Positions 36,622 to 44,922 of a stretch of 64,000 nucleotides of DNA are shown one piece after another. The DNA is from CAYVQF01 sp964454015. Its GTDB lineage: Bacteria; Myxococcota_A; Bradymonadia; UBA4248. A model generated the notes under the pieces. The model searched no databases. It saw nothing but the letters and a program-made list of their open reading frames with translations, and was not told the DNA's origin. The stretch covers positions 106,436 to 170,435 of the forward strand of contig CAYVQF010000006.1 of NCBI GenBank assembly GCA_964454015.1, given 5' to 3'. The position numbers were made by a program, and so were the translations under genes. Numbering within the stretch: position 1 is the first letter of the stretch; each line of letters opens with the position of its first letter.

Positions 36622-39267
36622 ATGGCGGATATCCAGCCTGGCAACATCGTCCCCGTCTATATCGAAGACGAAATCCGTGACTCCTACATGGCCTACGCCA
36701 TGAGCGTCATCGTCGGCAGAGCTCTCCCCGATGTCCGGGACGGACTCAAGCCCGTGCACCGACGCATCCTCTTCGCCATGCACGAGATGGGCAACGCCTA
36801 CAACAGACCTCACAAAAAATCCGCCCGCGTCGTCGGCAACGTCATCGGCAAATACCACCCCCATGGCGACAGCGCCGTCTACGACGCCCTCGTCAGATTG
36901 GCCCAACCTTTCAACATGCAAGTCCCGTTGGTCGATGGACAAGGAAACTTCGGCTCCGTCGACGGCGACCCTCCCGCAGCCATGCGCTACACCGAAGCGC
37001 GACTCGCCAAAATCTGCAACGAAATCCTCGCCGATATCGACAAAGACACCGTCGACCACACCCCGAACTACGACGAGTCCGAACTCGAACCCTCCGTGCT
37101 CCCCACCAAGGTACCAAACCTCCTCGTCAATGGCTCCAGCGGCATCGCCGTCGGCATGTCCACCAACATCCCGCCGCACAACCTCAAAGAGGTGATGGAC
37201 GCCGTCATCCACCTCATGGCCAACCCACAGGCCACCATCGCCGAACTGATGCACTTCATACCCGGGCCCGACTTCCCCACCGCCGCCAGCATCTATGGGC
37301 GACAGGGCATCGTCGACGCCTATCACACCGGAACCGGCTCCATCCGCATCCGCGCCCGGACCGAAGTCGAAGACAACGTCAACGGCAAAGAAGCCATCAT
37401 CATCACTGAGCTGCCCTATCAGGTGAACAAGGCCAGGCTCATCGAAAAAATCGCCCAGCTCGTCAAAGAAAAACGAATCGAAGGCATCCACGACCTCCGT
37501 GACGAGTCCGATCGCCGCGGCATGCGCATCGTCGTCGAAATCAAACGCGACGCCTCACCCGAAATCATCCTCAACCAGCTCTTCAAACAGACCCCGATGC
37601 AGACCGCCTTCCGGGTCAACCTCCTCGCCATCGTCAACGGACAACCACGCGTCCTCAACCTCAAAGAAATCATCGCCTATTTCATCGAGTTCCGACGCGA
37701 TGTCACCATCCGCCGTACCATCTTTCTCCTCCGCAAGGCCAACGAAAGAGCCCACATCCTCGAGGGACTCAAGATCGCCCTCGATAACCTCGACGCCATC
37801 ATCAAGCTCATCAGAGAAAGCGAAACCCCTGCCGCCGCCAAACGCGGACTCGTCGACACCTTCGCCCTCAGTGAAATCCAGGCCCAAGCCATCCTCGATA
37901 TGCGACTCCAGCGCCTCACTGGACTCGAGCGCGACAAAATCCTCGAAGAACTCCGCCTGGTCCGACTCGAAATTGCGCGCCTCGAAGAAATCCTCAACTC
38001 CCGCACCCGCCTCGACCAGGTCATCACCGACGAACTCGCCGAAGTGCGCGATAGCTACGCCATACCCCGCCGCACCGATATCCTCGAAGAAGAAGCCGAC
38101 ATCAACATCGAAGACCTCATCGCCGATGAGGACATGATCGTCACCATCTCCCACCAAAACTACATCAAGAGATTGCCCCTGGCCGAGTACCGCGCCCAAA
38201 AACGCGGCGGACGCGGCAAAATCGGCATGCACACCAAAGAGGACGACTTCGTCCGCGACCTCTTCGTCGCCTCGGCCCACCAACGTATCTTCGTCTTCAC
38301 CTCACTCGGCCGAGTCTTCCAACTCAAAGTCTATGAACTACCCCTGAGCCAAAGAACCACGAGGGGACGCCCCATCATCCACCTCCTCCCGCGACTCGAA
38401 GAAAACGAGAGCATCGCCGCCGTGCTCCCCATTCCCCGCAATGAGGACGAATTCTTCGTCGTCACCGCCACCCAAAGCGCCACCCTCAAAAAAACCGCCC
38501 TCAGCGCCTTCTCCAACATCAACGTCGCCGGACTGCGAGCCGTCAACTTCAAAGAAGGCGACAACCTCGTCGCCGCCCGCATCGTCAAAGACGACGAAAC
38601 CATACTCCTCGCCTCCAACAACGGCATGTCAATCCGCTTCGACCAGTCCGACCTCAGAGCCATGGGCAGAAGCGCCACCGGCGTCCGCGGCATGCGACTC
38701 CGCCAGGGTGACACCCTCATCGCCATGGAGGTCATCCGCGATCCCCGAGCCACCCTCCTCACGGTCACCCAAAACGGCTTCGGCAAACGCACCGCCCTCG
38801 ATGAACACCGCCTCCAAACCCGCGGCGGCATCGGCATCATCACCATCAAAACCTCAGAACGAAACGGCGCCGTCGTCAACGTCCTCCAGGTCCACGACGA
38901 CGACCACCTCCTCATCGTCACCGACCGCGGCAACATCATCAGGACCCGCGTCAACGAAATTCGCGAAAGCGGCCGCAACACCATGGGCGTCAAGCTCATC
39001 CGCACCGAAGAAACGGAGCACGTCGTCGCCCTCGCCAGAATCGTCGACCCCGACGATGACTTCCCCGACGAAGATCTCGGCCACCCACCCATCGACACCA
39101 ACGAGATGATCGCCACGGAAAACAACGACTTCAGCCAAGATCCCGAAGGCGACACCGAAGCCGACGACGATCTCGAACCTGAAGACGACGACGACGACGA
39201 CGATCTCGACCCTGAAGACGACGACGACGACGATCTCGACCCTGAAGACGACGACGACGACGACTGA
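36622..39267 (+). CDS. gyrA: DNA gyrase subunit A
   Basis: The 881-residue type II topoisomerase subunit cleaves and rejoins DNA with GyrB to add negative supercoils. The catalytic Tyr is residue 123 (AMRYTEARL). The quinolone-determining region carries the ordinary Ser84 and Asp88 (HPHGDSAVYD). The GyrA box QKRGGRG near residue 530 marks it as gyrase rather than topoisomerase IV. The C-terminal beta-pinwheel follows. The last 34 residues are a striking Asp-rich tail with repeated DLDPE units. The gene is followed 48 bases downstream by hemL. Confidence 0.98.
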   Translation: MADIQPGNIVPVYIEDEIRDSYMAYAMSVIVGRALPDVRDGLKPVHRRILFAMHEMGNAYNRPHKKSARVVGNVIGKYHPHGDSAVYDALVRLAQPFNMQVPLVDGQGNFGSVDGDPPAAMRYTEARLAKICNEILADIDKDTVDHTPNYDESELEPSVLPTKVPNLLVNGSSGIAVGMSTNIPPHNLKEVMDAVIHLMANPQATIAELMHFIPGPDFPTAASIYGRQGIVDAYHTGTGSIRIRARTEVEDNVNGKEAIIITELPYQVNKARLIEKIAQLVKEKRIEGIHDLRDESDRRGMRIVVEIKRDASPEIILNQLFKQTPMQTAFRVNLLAIVNGQPRVLNLKEIIAYFIEFRRDVTIRRTIFLLRKANERAHILEGLKIALDNLDAIIKLIRESETPAAAKRGLVDTFALSEIQAQAILDMRLQRLTGLERDKILEELRLVRLEIARLEEILNSRTRLDQVITDELAEVRDSYAIPRRTDILEEEADINIEDLIADEDMIVTISHQNYIKRLPLAEYRAQKRGGRGKIGMHTKEDDFVRDLFVASAHQRIFVFTSLGRVFQLKVYELPLSQRTTRGRPIIHLLPRLEENESIAAVLPIPRNEDEFFVVTATQSATLKKTALSAFSNINVAGLRAVNFKEGDNLVAARIVKDDETILLASNNGMSIRFDQSDLRAMGRSATGVRGMRLRQGDTLIAMEVIRDPRATLLTVTQNGFGKRTALDEHRLQTRGGIGIITIKTSERNGAVVNVLQVHDDDHLLIVTDRGNIIRTRVNEIRESGRNTMGVKLIRTEETEHVVALARIVDPDDDFPDEDLGHPPIDTNEMIATENNDFSQDPEGDTEADDDLEPEDDDDDDDLDPEDDDDDDLDPEDDDDDD
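39163..39264 (+). repeat. Tandem Asp-rich codon repeats at the 3' end of gyrA
   Basis: Three imperfect units of 30-33 bases, each coding for DLEPE or DLDPE followed by a run of six or seven Asp (codon GAC almost throughout), make up residues 848-881 of GyrA. The unit length can change without shifting frame, so copy number may vary between strains. Confidence 0.85.
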
Positions 39268-39315
39268 GGCCGGGAACGCGCCCCAACCCCCATCTCATCG
39301 GGAGCAACACCCCCC

Positions 39316-40626
39316 ATGGCCAACCACCACCGCCGCTCTCAGCTACTCTTCGAAAAAGCCCTCCATCTCATGCCTGGCGGTGTCTCTAGCCCCGTGCGCG
39401 CCTTCCGCGCCGTCGGCGGCACCCCCTTTGTGGTCAGCGCTGCCGCCGGCGCCCACCTCACCGATGTCGACGCCAACACCTATCTCGATTTCGTCGGCTC
39501 CTGGGGACCCCTCCTCCTCGGACATGGACCCACACCGGCCCAAATGGCCATCCAGGAAGCGCTCTACCGCGGCAACACCTACGGCTGCCTCTGCGAACAA
39601 GAAATCTACTTCGCTGAGCTCATCTCGAGCCTCATGCCGAGCATCGAACAGGTGCGCTTCGTCAACTCCGGCACCGAAGCCACCATGAGCGCCATCCGTC
39701 TCGCCAGAGCAGCCACCCACAGAGACCGACTCATCAAGTTCGACGGCTGCTACCATGGACACGCCGACAGCCTCCTCGTCAAAGCCGGCAGTGGACTCGC
39801 CACCCTCGGCCTCGCCTCCTCCGCGGGTGTGCCCGAGGCCGTCGCCCAGCACACCCTCTCCCTACCCTACAACGACCTCCACGCCGTTCACCAAGCCTTT
39901 CAACGCTTCCCCGACCAAATCGCCGCCATCATCGTCGAACCCATCGCCGGAAACATGGGCTGCGTCCCACCGGCCCCAGGCTTCCTCCAGGGCTTGCGCG
40001 ACGCCTGCGACCAACACCAGGCCCTGCTCATCTTTGACGAGGTCATGACCGGCTTCCGCGTCGCCTTGGGAGGCGCCCAAGCCCTCTACCAAATTCAACC
40101 CGACCTCACGACCCTCGCCAAAATCATCGGCGGAGGACTGCCCATGGGCGCCTATGGCGGCCGCCGTGACCTCATGCAACGTGTCGCGCCCGCCGGACCG
40201 GTCTACCAAGCGGGAACACTCGCCGGCAACCCCCTGGCCGTCGCCGCCGGACTGGCCACCCTGCAGCACCTCCAGGCCAACGCCGACACCATCTACCCCA
40301 CCCTGGAACAGAGATCAGCCCGACTGGAACAGGCGCTCCTCCACGCCGCCCAACGACATGGCCAGCCCCTCACCGTCAACCGTGTCGGCGCCATGCTCAC
40401 CCCCTTCTTCGGCCCCAACCCCGTCACCGATCTCCACTCGGCCACCCTCAACGGCACCGACCAAGACTACGCCGACTTCTTCACCAGAATGCTCCACCGC
40501 GGCTTCTTCTTCGCACCCTCCCGCTTCGAGTGCGCCTTCATCTCCACCGCCCACACCGAAGGCCACATCCAAGAGACCGCAAACGCTCTCGACCAGGTCT
40601 TCGCTGAACGCGCCGCCCTTACCTAG
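39316..40626 (+). CDS. hemL: Glutamate-1-semialdehyde 2,1-aminomutase
   Basis: The 436-residue PLP enzyme makes 5-aminolevulinate, the first tetrapyrrole precursor of the C5 pathway. It has the family opening (LMPGGVSSPVRAF), the substrate loop GSWGPLLLGHG, the phosphate-binding SGTEATMSAIRLAR, IFDEVMTGFRVALGG, and the Schiff-base Lys at residue 269 (TTLAKIIGGGLPMGA YGG region). These distinguish it from other class III aminotransferases. It is cytoplasmic. It lies between gyrA and the F0 genes on the same strand, 39 bases before the AtpZ-like gene. Confidence 0.96.
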   Translation: MANHHRRSQLLFEKALHLMPGGVSSPVRAFRAVGGTPFVVSAAAGAHLTDVDANTYLDFVGSWGPLLLGHGPTPAQMAIQEALYRGNTYGCLCEQEIYFAELISSLMPSIEQVRFVNSGTEATMSAIRLARAATHRDRLIKFDGCYHGHADSLLVKAGSGLATLGLASSAGVPEAVAQHTLSLPYNDLHAVHQAFQRFPDQIAAIIVEPIAGNMGCVPPAPGFLQGLRDACDQHQALLIFDEVMTGFRVALGGAQALYQIQPDLTTLAKIIGGGLPMGAYGGRRDLMQRVAPAGPVYQAGTLAGNPLAVAAGLATLQHLQANADTIYPTLEQRSARLEQALLHAAQRHGQPLTVNRVGAMLTPFFGPNPVTDLHSATLNGTDQDYADFFTRMLHRGFFFAPSRFECAFISTAHTEGHIQETANALDQVFAERAALT

Positions 40627-40665
40627 CGACCGCCGCAGCCGCCTTGCCCTCGCGGGACACCATCC

Positions 40666-40980
40666 ATGCTCCCTCCGCCTGAAGAAGACCCATCCACGTC
40701 AGCCACACCGGCTGCCCCCGACCCAGCGCCCCTAGCCCCCGCCGCCGCCCCCGACGACGACGCCAGAGAACGACGCTGGACCATGCGGCAGATCGGCACC
40801 TTCGGCACCATCGGTATCGAGTTTGGCGTCGCCACCGCCATCGGACTCCTCTTTGGACGCTGGCTCGACGGACACTTCGACACCCGCCCTTGGCTCATGA
40901 TCATCTTCGCCCTCTTTGGCATCTGCGCCGCCTTCATCGACCTCTTCCGCCTCCTCGGCCGCGCCCAAAAAGAACCATGA
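40666..40980 (+). CDS. AtpZ/AtpI-like F0-associated membrane protein
   Basis: The 104-residue protein has a Pro/Ala-rich leader and then two membrane spans with the family pattern GIEFGVATAIGLLFGRWLD, RPWLMIIFALFGICAAFID. Proteins of this type precede the F0 genes in many bacteria and are linked to c-ring assembly or cation transport into the enzyme. The stop overlaps the next start by four bases (ATGA), so the two genes are translationally coupled. Confidence 0.82.
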   Translation: MLPPPEEDPSTSATPAAPDPAPLAPAAAPDDDARERRWTMRQIGTFGTIGIEFGVATAIGLLFGRWLDGHFDTRPWLMIIFALFGICAAFIDLFRLLGRAQKEP

Positions 40981-41462
40981 TGACCCCTTCCCCCACCTTC
41001 AACCGCTGCCTCCTCTGCGGCGCCCTCCTCACCGCCGTCGCCACCACCACCGCCATCGCCCTCGACCAGCCCCTGACCTTCATCGCTGGCCTCCTCGCTG
41101 GCGCCACCCTCGCCGCCATCAACCTCATCGTCGGCGCACGCCTCCTCGCCAGAGCCGTACTCCCCACACCCAACGAACGCCCCCCAAACCTCCCCAACCT
41201 GGCCCTGCGCTTCCTCGCCAAACTCGGCCTCTTCGTCGCTGCACTCTTCCTCCTCGTCAAAGGACTCCATGTCGAAGCCCTACCACTCTTTCTCGGACTT
41301 TCGTCTTTCTTTGCACCCTTGATGTTCGCCCCCCTCTTGGTCCATGTTGTGCCCAGCGCGCCGGGCGAAAATGTCCCCCCCAGCAATCGCTCCGATGGAC
41401 CCCCTTCCGCCAGCGCCCCACGTCCGCATAACTCAAACTGTAATGAGGCGGATCCATCATGA
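40977..41462 (+). CDS. atpI: ATP synthase subunit I-like membrane protein
   Basis: The 161-residue protein has four hydrophobic spans (LCGALLTAVATTTAIAL, FIAGLLAGATLAAINLIVG, FLAKLGLFVAALFLLV and ALPLFLGLSSFFAPLMFAP) and a polar C-terminal tail. The arrangement and position directly before atpB match AtpI, a helper for c-ring assembly. Sequence conservation in this family is low, so the call leans on position. It overlaps both neighbours by four bases, which indicates tight translational coupling. Confidence 0.7.
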   Translation: MMTPSPTFNRCLLCGALLTAVATTTAIALDQPLTFIAGLLAGATLAAINLIVGARLLARAVLPTPNERPPNLPNLALRFLAKLGLFVAALFLLVKGLHVEALPLFLGLSSFFAPLMFAPLLVHVVPSAPGENVPPSNRSDGPPSASAPRPHNSNCNEADPS

Positions 41463-42226
41463 TTGCCCTCGCCAGCAGCGACCACACTATCCACTCTTGG
41501 TTCGATCTCATCCCAGCCACGCAAGAACTGGGCGCCCACCTCGGTCTCTCATGGCTCGGCGGCAAAACGGTCACCGTCGCTCACGTCCTCACCACCCTCG
41601 TCGCTATCACCCTCCTCATCATCCTCGTCATCAAAGCACGCAAAAGCTTCACTGCCCACTTCGACCAGCGCCTCAACGCCCGCACCTTCTTCGAGCTCCT
41701 CCTCGACGCCATCCTCAACATGATGACCGAGCAAATGGGCCGCAAGCACGCCGAGCGTTTCCTCCCCCTCATCGGCACCCTCGCCCTCTTCATCTTCTTC
41801 TGCAACGCCATGGCCCTCTTGCCTGGCTTGCTCCCGCCAACGGACAACCTCAACACCACTGCCGCCCCAGCCCTCATCATTTTTGTAACCACCCACGTCG
41901 TGGGCGTGCGCGAACACGGATTCCTCAACTACTTCGGACATTTCCTCGGGCCCGTCCGCAAATGGTACGCCCTCCCGCTCATGCTCCTCATGATCCCCAT
42001 CGAGCTCATCGGACACCTCGCCCGCCCCCTCTCACTCTCACTCCGCCTCCTCGGCAACATGTTCGGCGACCACGCCGTCCTCGCCATTTTCCTTGGCATC
42101 CTCCCCTTTGTCCTCCCCCTGCCCCTGATCGTACTCGGGATGATCGTCGTGGTCGTCCAGACCATGGTCTTCTGCATCCTCTCCGTGATCTACATCTCCA
42201 TGGCTATCGCCCATGAGGATCATTAA
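41459..42226 (+). CDS. atpB: F-type ATP synthase subunit a
   Basis: The 255-residue F0 subunit forms the ion half-channels beside the c ring. It has about six spans and the family signature with the essential Arg (LSLSLRLLGNMFGDH), preceded by IELIGHLARPLS. The C-terminal span pair (LPLIVLGMIVVVVQTMVFCILSVIYI) is typical. The start ATG 41459 overlaps the upstream stop. The c-subunit gene follows after 42 bases. Confidence 0.95.
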   Translation: MIALASSDHTIHSWFDLIPATQELGAHLGLSWLGGKTVTVAHVLTTLVAITLLIILVIKARKSFTAHFDQRLNARTFFELLLDAILNMMTEQMGRKHAERFLPLIGTLALFIFFCNAMALLPGLLPPTDNLNTTAAPALIIFVTTHVVGVREHGFLNYFGHFLGPVRKWYALPLMLLMIPIELIGHLARPLSLSLRLLGNMFGDHAVLAIFLGILPFVLPLPLIVLGMIVVVVQTMVFCILSVIYISMAIAHEDH

Positions 42227-42268
42227 GTGCCCTGCTCGAGATGCTTCATTCCTGCAAGGAGATTTGGA

Positions 42269-42595
42269 ATGGTCAGAAAGTGTGCCCTCTCGCTTCTCAC
42301 CGTCTTGGCCGTCTTCGCCTGCGCCATCCCCATGGCCTTCGCCTCAGACGTCCAAACGGAACTCGCCCAAATCGACGCCTCTAAGTGGCGCGCCATCGCT
42401 GCCGCCATCGCCATCAGCGTCGCCGCCTTCGGTGGCGCCACCGCCCAAGGCCGCGCCGCCACCGCCGCCCTCGAGGGAATCGCTCGCAACCCCGGTGCCT
42501 ACAGCAAGGTCTTCACCCCCATGATCCTCGCCCTCGCCCTCATCGAATCCCTCGTCATTTATGCCTTGCTCATCGCCTTCTTCATCATGCCTTGA
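42269..42595 (+). CDS. atpE: F-type ATP synthase subunit c
   Basis: The 108-residue proteolipid has an N-terminal signal-like segment (residues 1-26) and two core helices joined by the loop ARNP (72-75). The ion-carrying residue is Glu93, followed by Ser94. Gln60 and Tyr98 also match the Na+ site of sodium-type c rings, but the Thr of that site is Leu95. The usual GxGxGxG motif of helix 1 reads AxGxAxA (residues 53-59). ATG 42269 is supported by AAGGAG nine bases upstream; the earlier in-frame start lacks one. It is the last gene of the cluster, with a hairpin terminator just behind it. Confidence 0.93.
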   Translation: MVRKCALSLLTVLAVFACAIPMAFASDVQTELAQIDASKWRAIAAAIAISVAAFGGATAQGRAATAALEGIARNPGAYSKVFTPMILALALIESLVIYALLIAFFIMP

Positions 42596-42605
42596 GCCGC
42601 CCCCT

Positions 42606-42633
42606 CACAGCGCCGAGACGGCGCTGTGTTTCT
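42606..42633 (+). terminator. Intrinsic terminator after atpE
   Basis: A nine-base stem (CACAGCGCC at 42606-42614 and GGCGCTGTG at 42620-42628) with a five-base loop is followed by TTTCT. It lies eleven bases after the atpE stop and would end the gyrA/hemL/F0 strand. Confidence 0.75.
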
Positions 42634-42688
42634 GTGCGGATCAGGCTTGGATCCATACTTCGCTATGGATTGATCCCATAAACAACAG

Positions 42689-42719
42689 CAGGCGCCTCCC
42701 TCTTCGCGCGAGGCGCCTG
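42689..42719 (-). terminator. Intrinsic terminator after the SurA-like gene
   Basis: A ten-base stem (CAGGCGCCTC at 42689-42698 and GAGGCGCCTG at 42710-42719) with an eleven-base loop sits 80 bases beyond the reverse-strand stop. Read on the reverse strand it is followed by a T-rich stretch (CTGTTGTTTAT). A third small hairpin (ATCCATA/TATGGAT, 42651-42670) lies between it and the atpE terminator. Confidence 0.6.
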
Positions 42720-42799
42720 GGCAGCCTCTCCACTGGCCACACGATGCGTCGGAACCCAGCGCCTTCGAGCCAGCAGGGGCACTTCAGACTGCGCCGCTC

Positions 42800-43852
42800 T
42801 CAGCGGTGCTGGGACAGGTCATCAAAGAGCATGACGCTCACGAAGGAACGTTCGGCCAAGCTCTCTAGCCATTGGTCGATCAGGGCGAGGCTCGCTTCTT
42901 GAGTCAGCTCCCCTCGACATTGCTGCATCACCCGCACCCAACGGTCACTCGCCGCGGCCTCGCGACCCTCGACGTAAATGATGTGAAACCCAGCCGACGT
43001 CTCGATGATGTCGCTGACCTCGCCAACCGCCAGGTCAAACACCCCATCAAACTCAGCGCTCAAATCGCCCCGCGCAAAGACGCCTAAGAAACCGCCGCGC
43101 TCCGCACTGCGCCCGTGAGAAAAACGCGTCGCCAGTGCCTCGAACTCCGCCGGCGCATCCTTGGCCAGCCCGTGCAGGATACGACCAGCGGCAAAGCGCG
43201 TCTGGTCCACCGCATTCCACCACGACGGATAAAGGCTACCAAGGCTGGATGCCTTGCCCAGATCGCCCTTCTCCGCCTCTGCCTGTATCAAAATCTGACG
43301 TAGACGAAGCTGATCGACGCGCTCACCGCCTGGCATCTTCTCCCGCGCACACGCCGCCACGTCCGCTTCGGACACATTCACCTGCCCCCCTAGCTCCGTC
43401 CGAATCACGAACTGAGCCCGCAACTCATCCCGCAAGAAACGACGAAAGGCCTCCCAGGAGATGCCGTCGGCCTCCATCAGTTGCCGATACTCCTGCTCCG
43501 TCTGTCCAAAACGATCGTAGATCATCTGCAGACGCTGGTTCACGTCCTCCTCACCGACGGGCACCTGCATGCGGCTGGCTTCCTTCACCAGCAAGCGGGT
43601 CTGCACCATCATCTGCACCAAATCATGGAGCTCTTCTTCGCGATCCGCCGACCGATCCAGGACATCGATGTCTTTGCCCATGCTCGCCATGCGAATGCGG
43701 CCTTCGACTCTCACATCCTGAAAAGTGATGACCTCATCGTCCACCACCGCCACCACCCGGTCGATCACCTCAGCCGTCCCAGCCGTGGGCCATGTCCACA
43801 CCAGCAGCATCAAAGCCAACAGCCACAGCGCGTTGTATGTAGATCCTCGCAA
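42800..43852 (-). CDS. surA: SurA-like periplasmic chaperone/peptidyl-prolyl isomerase
   Basis: The 350-residue protein has a signal peptide (cleavage near AGTAEV), a SurA N-terminal domain (VIDRVVAVVDDEVITFQDV), and one parvulin domain near 180-300 (LRQILIQAEAE, FSHGRSAERGGFLGVF, GFHIIYVEGRE). E. coli SurA has two parvulin domains; single-domain forms are common in this group. It helps outer-membrane proteins fold. The start is a TTG at 43852, which is convincing because GAGG lies six bases upstream and the signal peptide begins there. It is last in a run with mfd and a second parvulin-like gene. Confidence 0.88.
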   Translation of the reverse strand: MRGSTYNALWLLALMLLVWTWPTAGTAEVIDRVVAVVDDEVITFQDVRVEGRIRMASMGKDIDVLDRSADREEELHDLVQMMVQTRLLVKEASRMQVPVGEEDVNQRLQMIYDRFGQTEQEYRQLMEADGISWEAFRRFLRDELRAQFVIRTELGGQVNVSEADVAACAREKMPGGERVDQLRLRQILIQAEAEKGDLGKASSLGSLYPSWWNAVDQTRFAAGRILHGLAKDAPAEFEALATRFSHGRSAERGGFLGVFARGDLSAEFDGVFDLAVGEVSDIIETSAGFHIIYVEGREAAASDRWVRVMQQCRGELTQEASLALIDQWLESLAERSFVSVMLFDDLSQHR

Positions 43853-43973
43853 GACTCACCTCTCAACGAAATCGCCCCTCGAAGGCATCAGGGCCCGGCG
43901 GCAGACGCCGGCGAACTTAGCACTACTTCGCCACCCTGCGCCACCCCAGCGCACGTGGATGCAAACACCAAGG

Positions 43974-44918
43974 CTAGCGCCGTAGCAAATCCAGCGCACC
44001 CGCCAAGTCGGGTCGCAGCACTTCGATCGCCGCCTGACTCAGCACCGAGCGGGTCAGCTCCGCCTGAACCTCCGCAAGGGCCTCATCCAACAAGGTTTGC
44101 CTGACCGCGTTCAAGCGCTCATCTCCTACCATCGCCTCACCCGCTTCGCGCTCCACTATCATGAACAACGTCGACCAGCCGCGCTCCCGGAGCGCCGGCG
44201 CCAACCGGCCCACAGCACCCAGGCTCTCCACGGCATGCACCAGAGCTTCAGGTAAAACCACCCCGGCATCGCGCCTATCAAAGGGCCCCACCCGCACACT
44301 CTCTCCCCGGGCTTCGCTATGCATCGCGGCGAAGCTCTGAAAAAAGTCAGCATCACAACCCAGGCCCGCGCCGGCACGCGCACCACAGCTCAGCCAATAG
44401 GAACGCACCAGGGCCTCGAGCCTCGCGGGATCCCGCACCAGCAGACGAAGAATCACATAGCGCTCGGGTACGCGATAGCGCTCCGGCGCCGCCTCATAGC
44501 GCGCCATGAGTGCCGCGTCGTCCACCGGCCCCAGATCCAAACCCGTCGCCAGACTCTGCCACAGCGCCTCCACTTCGGCCTCGCGCATGCTGAGCGTTAC
44601 CGCCGCCCCATGGTCCAAGCCCAGACGCTCCGCCTCCTGGGCCAGCAGCACGAAATTCAGGAGCTGACCAAAATGGCGCAGATACGCCACCTCACCCTCC
44701 ATCTCACGGCGCACGAAACCGGGCAGAATCTCGAGGCTCTCCTGAAATGCCTGTACCGTCACCGCCTCACCATTGACCCGCGCGACCACCCGCTCATCCC
44801 CTGGGGCCTCCGGGGCCACGCCTTCACCGCAGCTCAGCACCCCACTCAGCGCCAGCGCTGCCGCCAACTGCAACCAGCACAAGCCCCGCTTTGCAGCCAA
44901 CCTCGAGTCAGAAGCCAT
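43974..44918 (-). CDS. Parvulin-like lipoprotein (SurA/PrsA type)
   Basis: The 314-residue product has a signal sequence ending SGVLSC, a short acidic linker, and a SurA-type N-terminal helix set (VVARVNGEAVTVQAFQESLE). A region in the position of a parvulin domain follows (residues 155-260), but several parvulin hallmarks are weak. It may therefore act as a chaperone rather than an isomerase. It starts four bases after the mfd stop on the reverse strand and is followed 121 bases later by the SurA-like gene. Confidence 0.75.
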   Translation of the reverse strand: MASDSRLAAKRGLCWLQLAAALALSGVLSCGEGVAPEAPGDERVVARVNGEAVTVQAFQESLEILPGFVRREMEGEVAYLRHFGQLLNFVLLAQEAERLGLDHGAAVTLSMREAEVEALWQSLATGLDLGPVDDAALMARYEAAPERYRVPERYVILRLLVRDPARLEALVRSYWLSCGARAGAGLGCDADFFQSFAAMHSEARGESVRVGPFDRRDAGVVLPEALVHAVESLGAVGRLAPALRERGWSTLFMIVEREAGEAMVGDERLNAVRQTLLDEALAEVQAELTRSVLSQAAIEVLRPDLAGALDLLRR

Positions 44919-44922
44919 CCCA

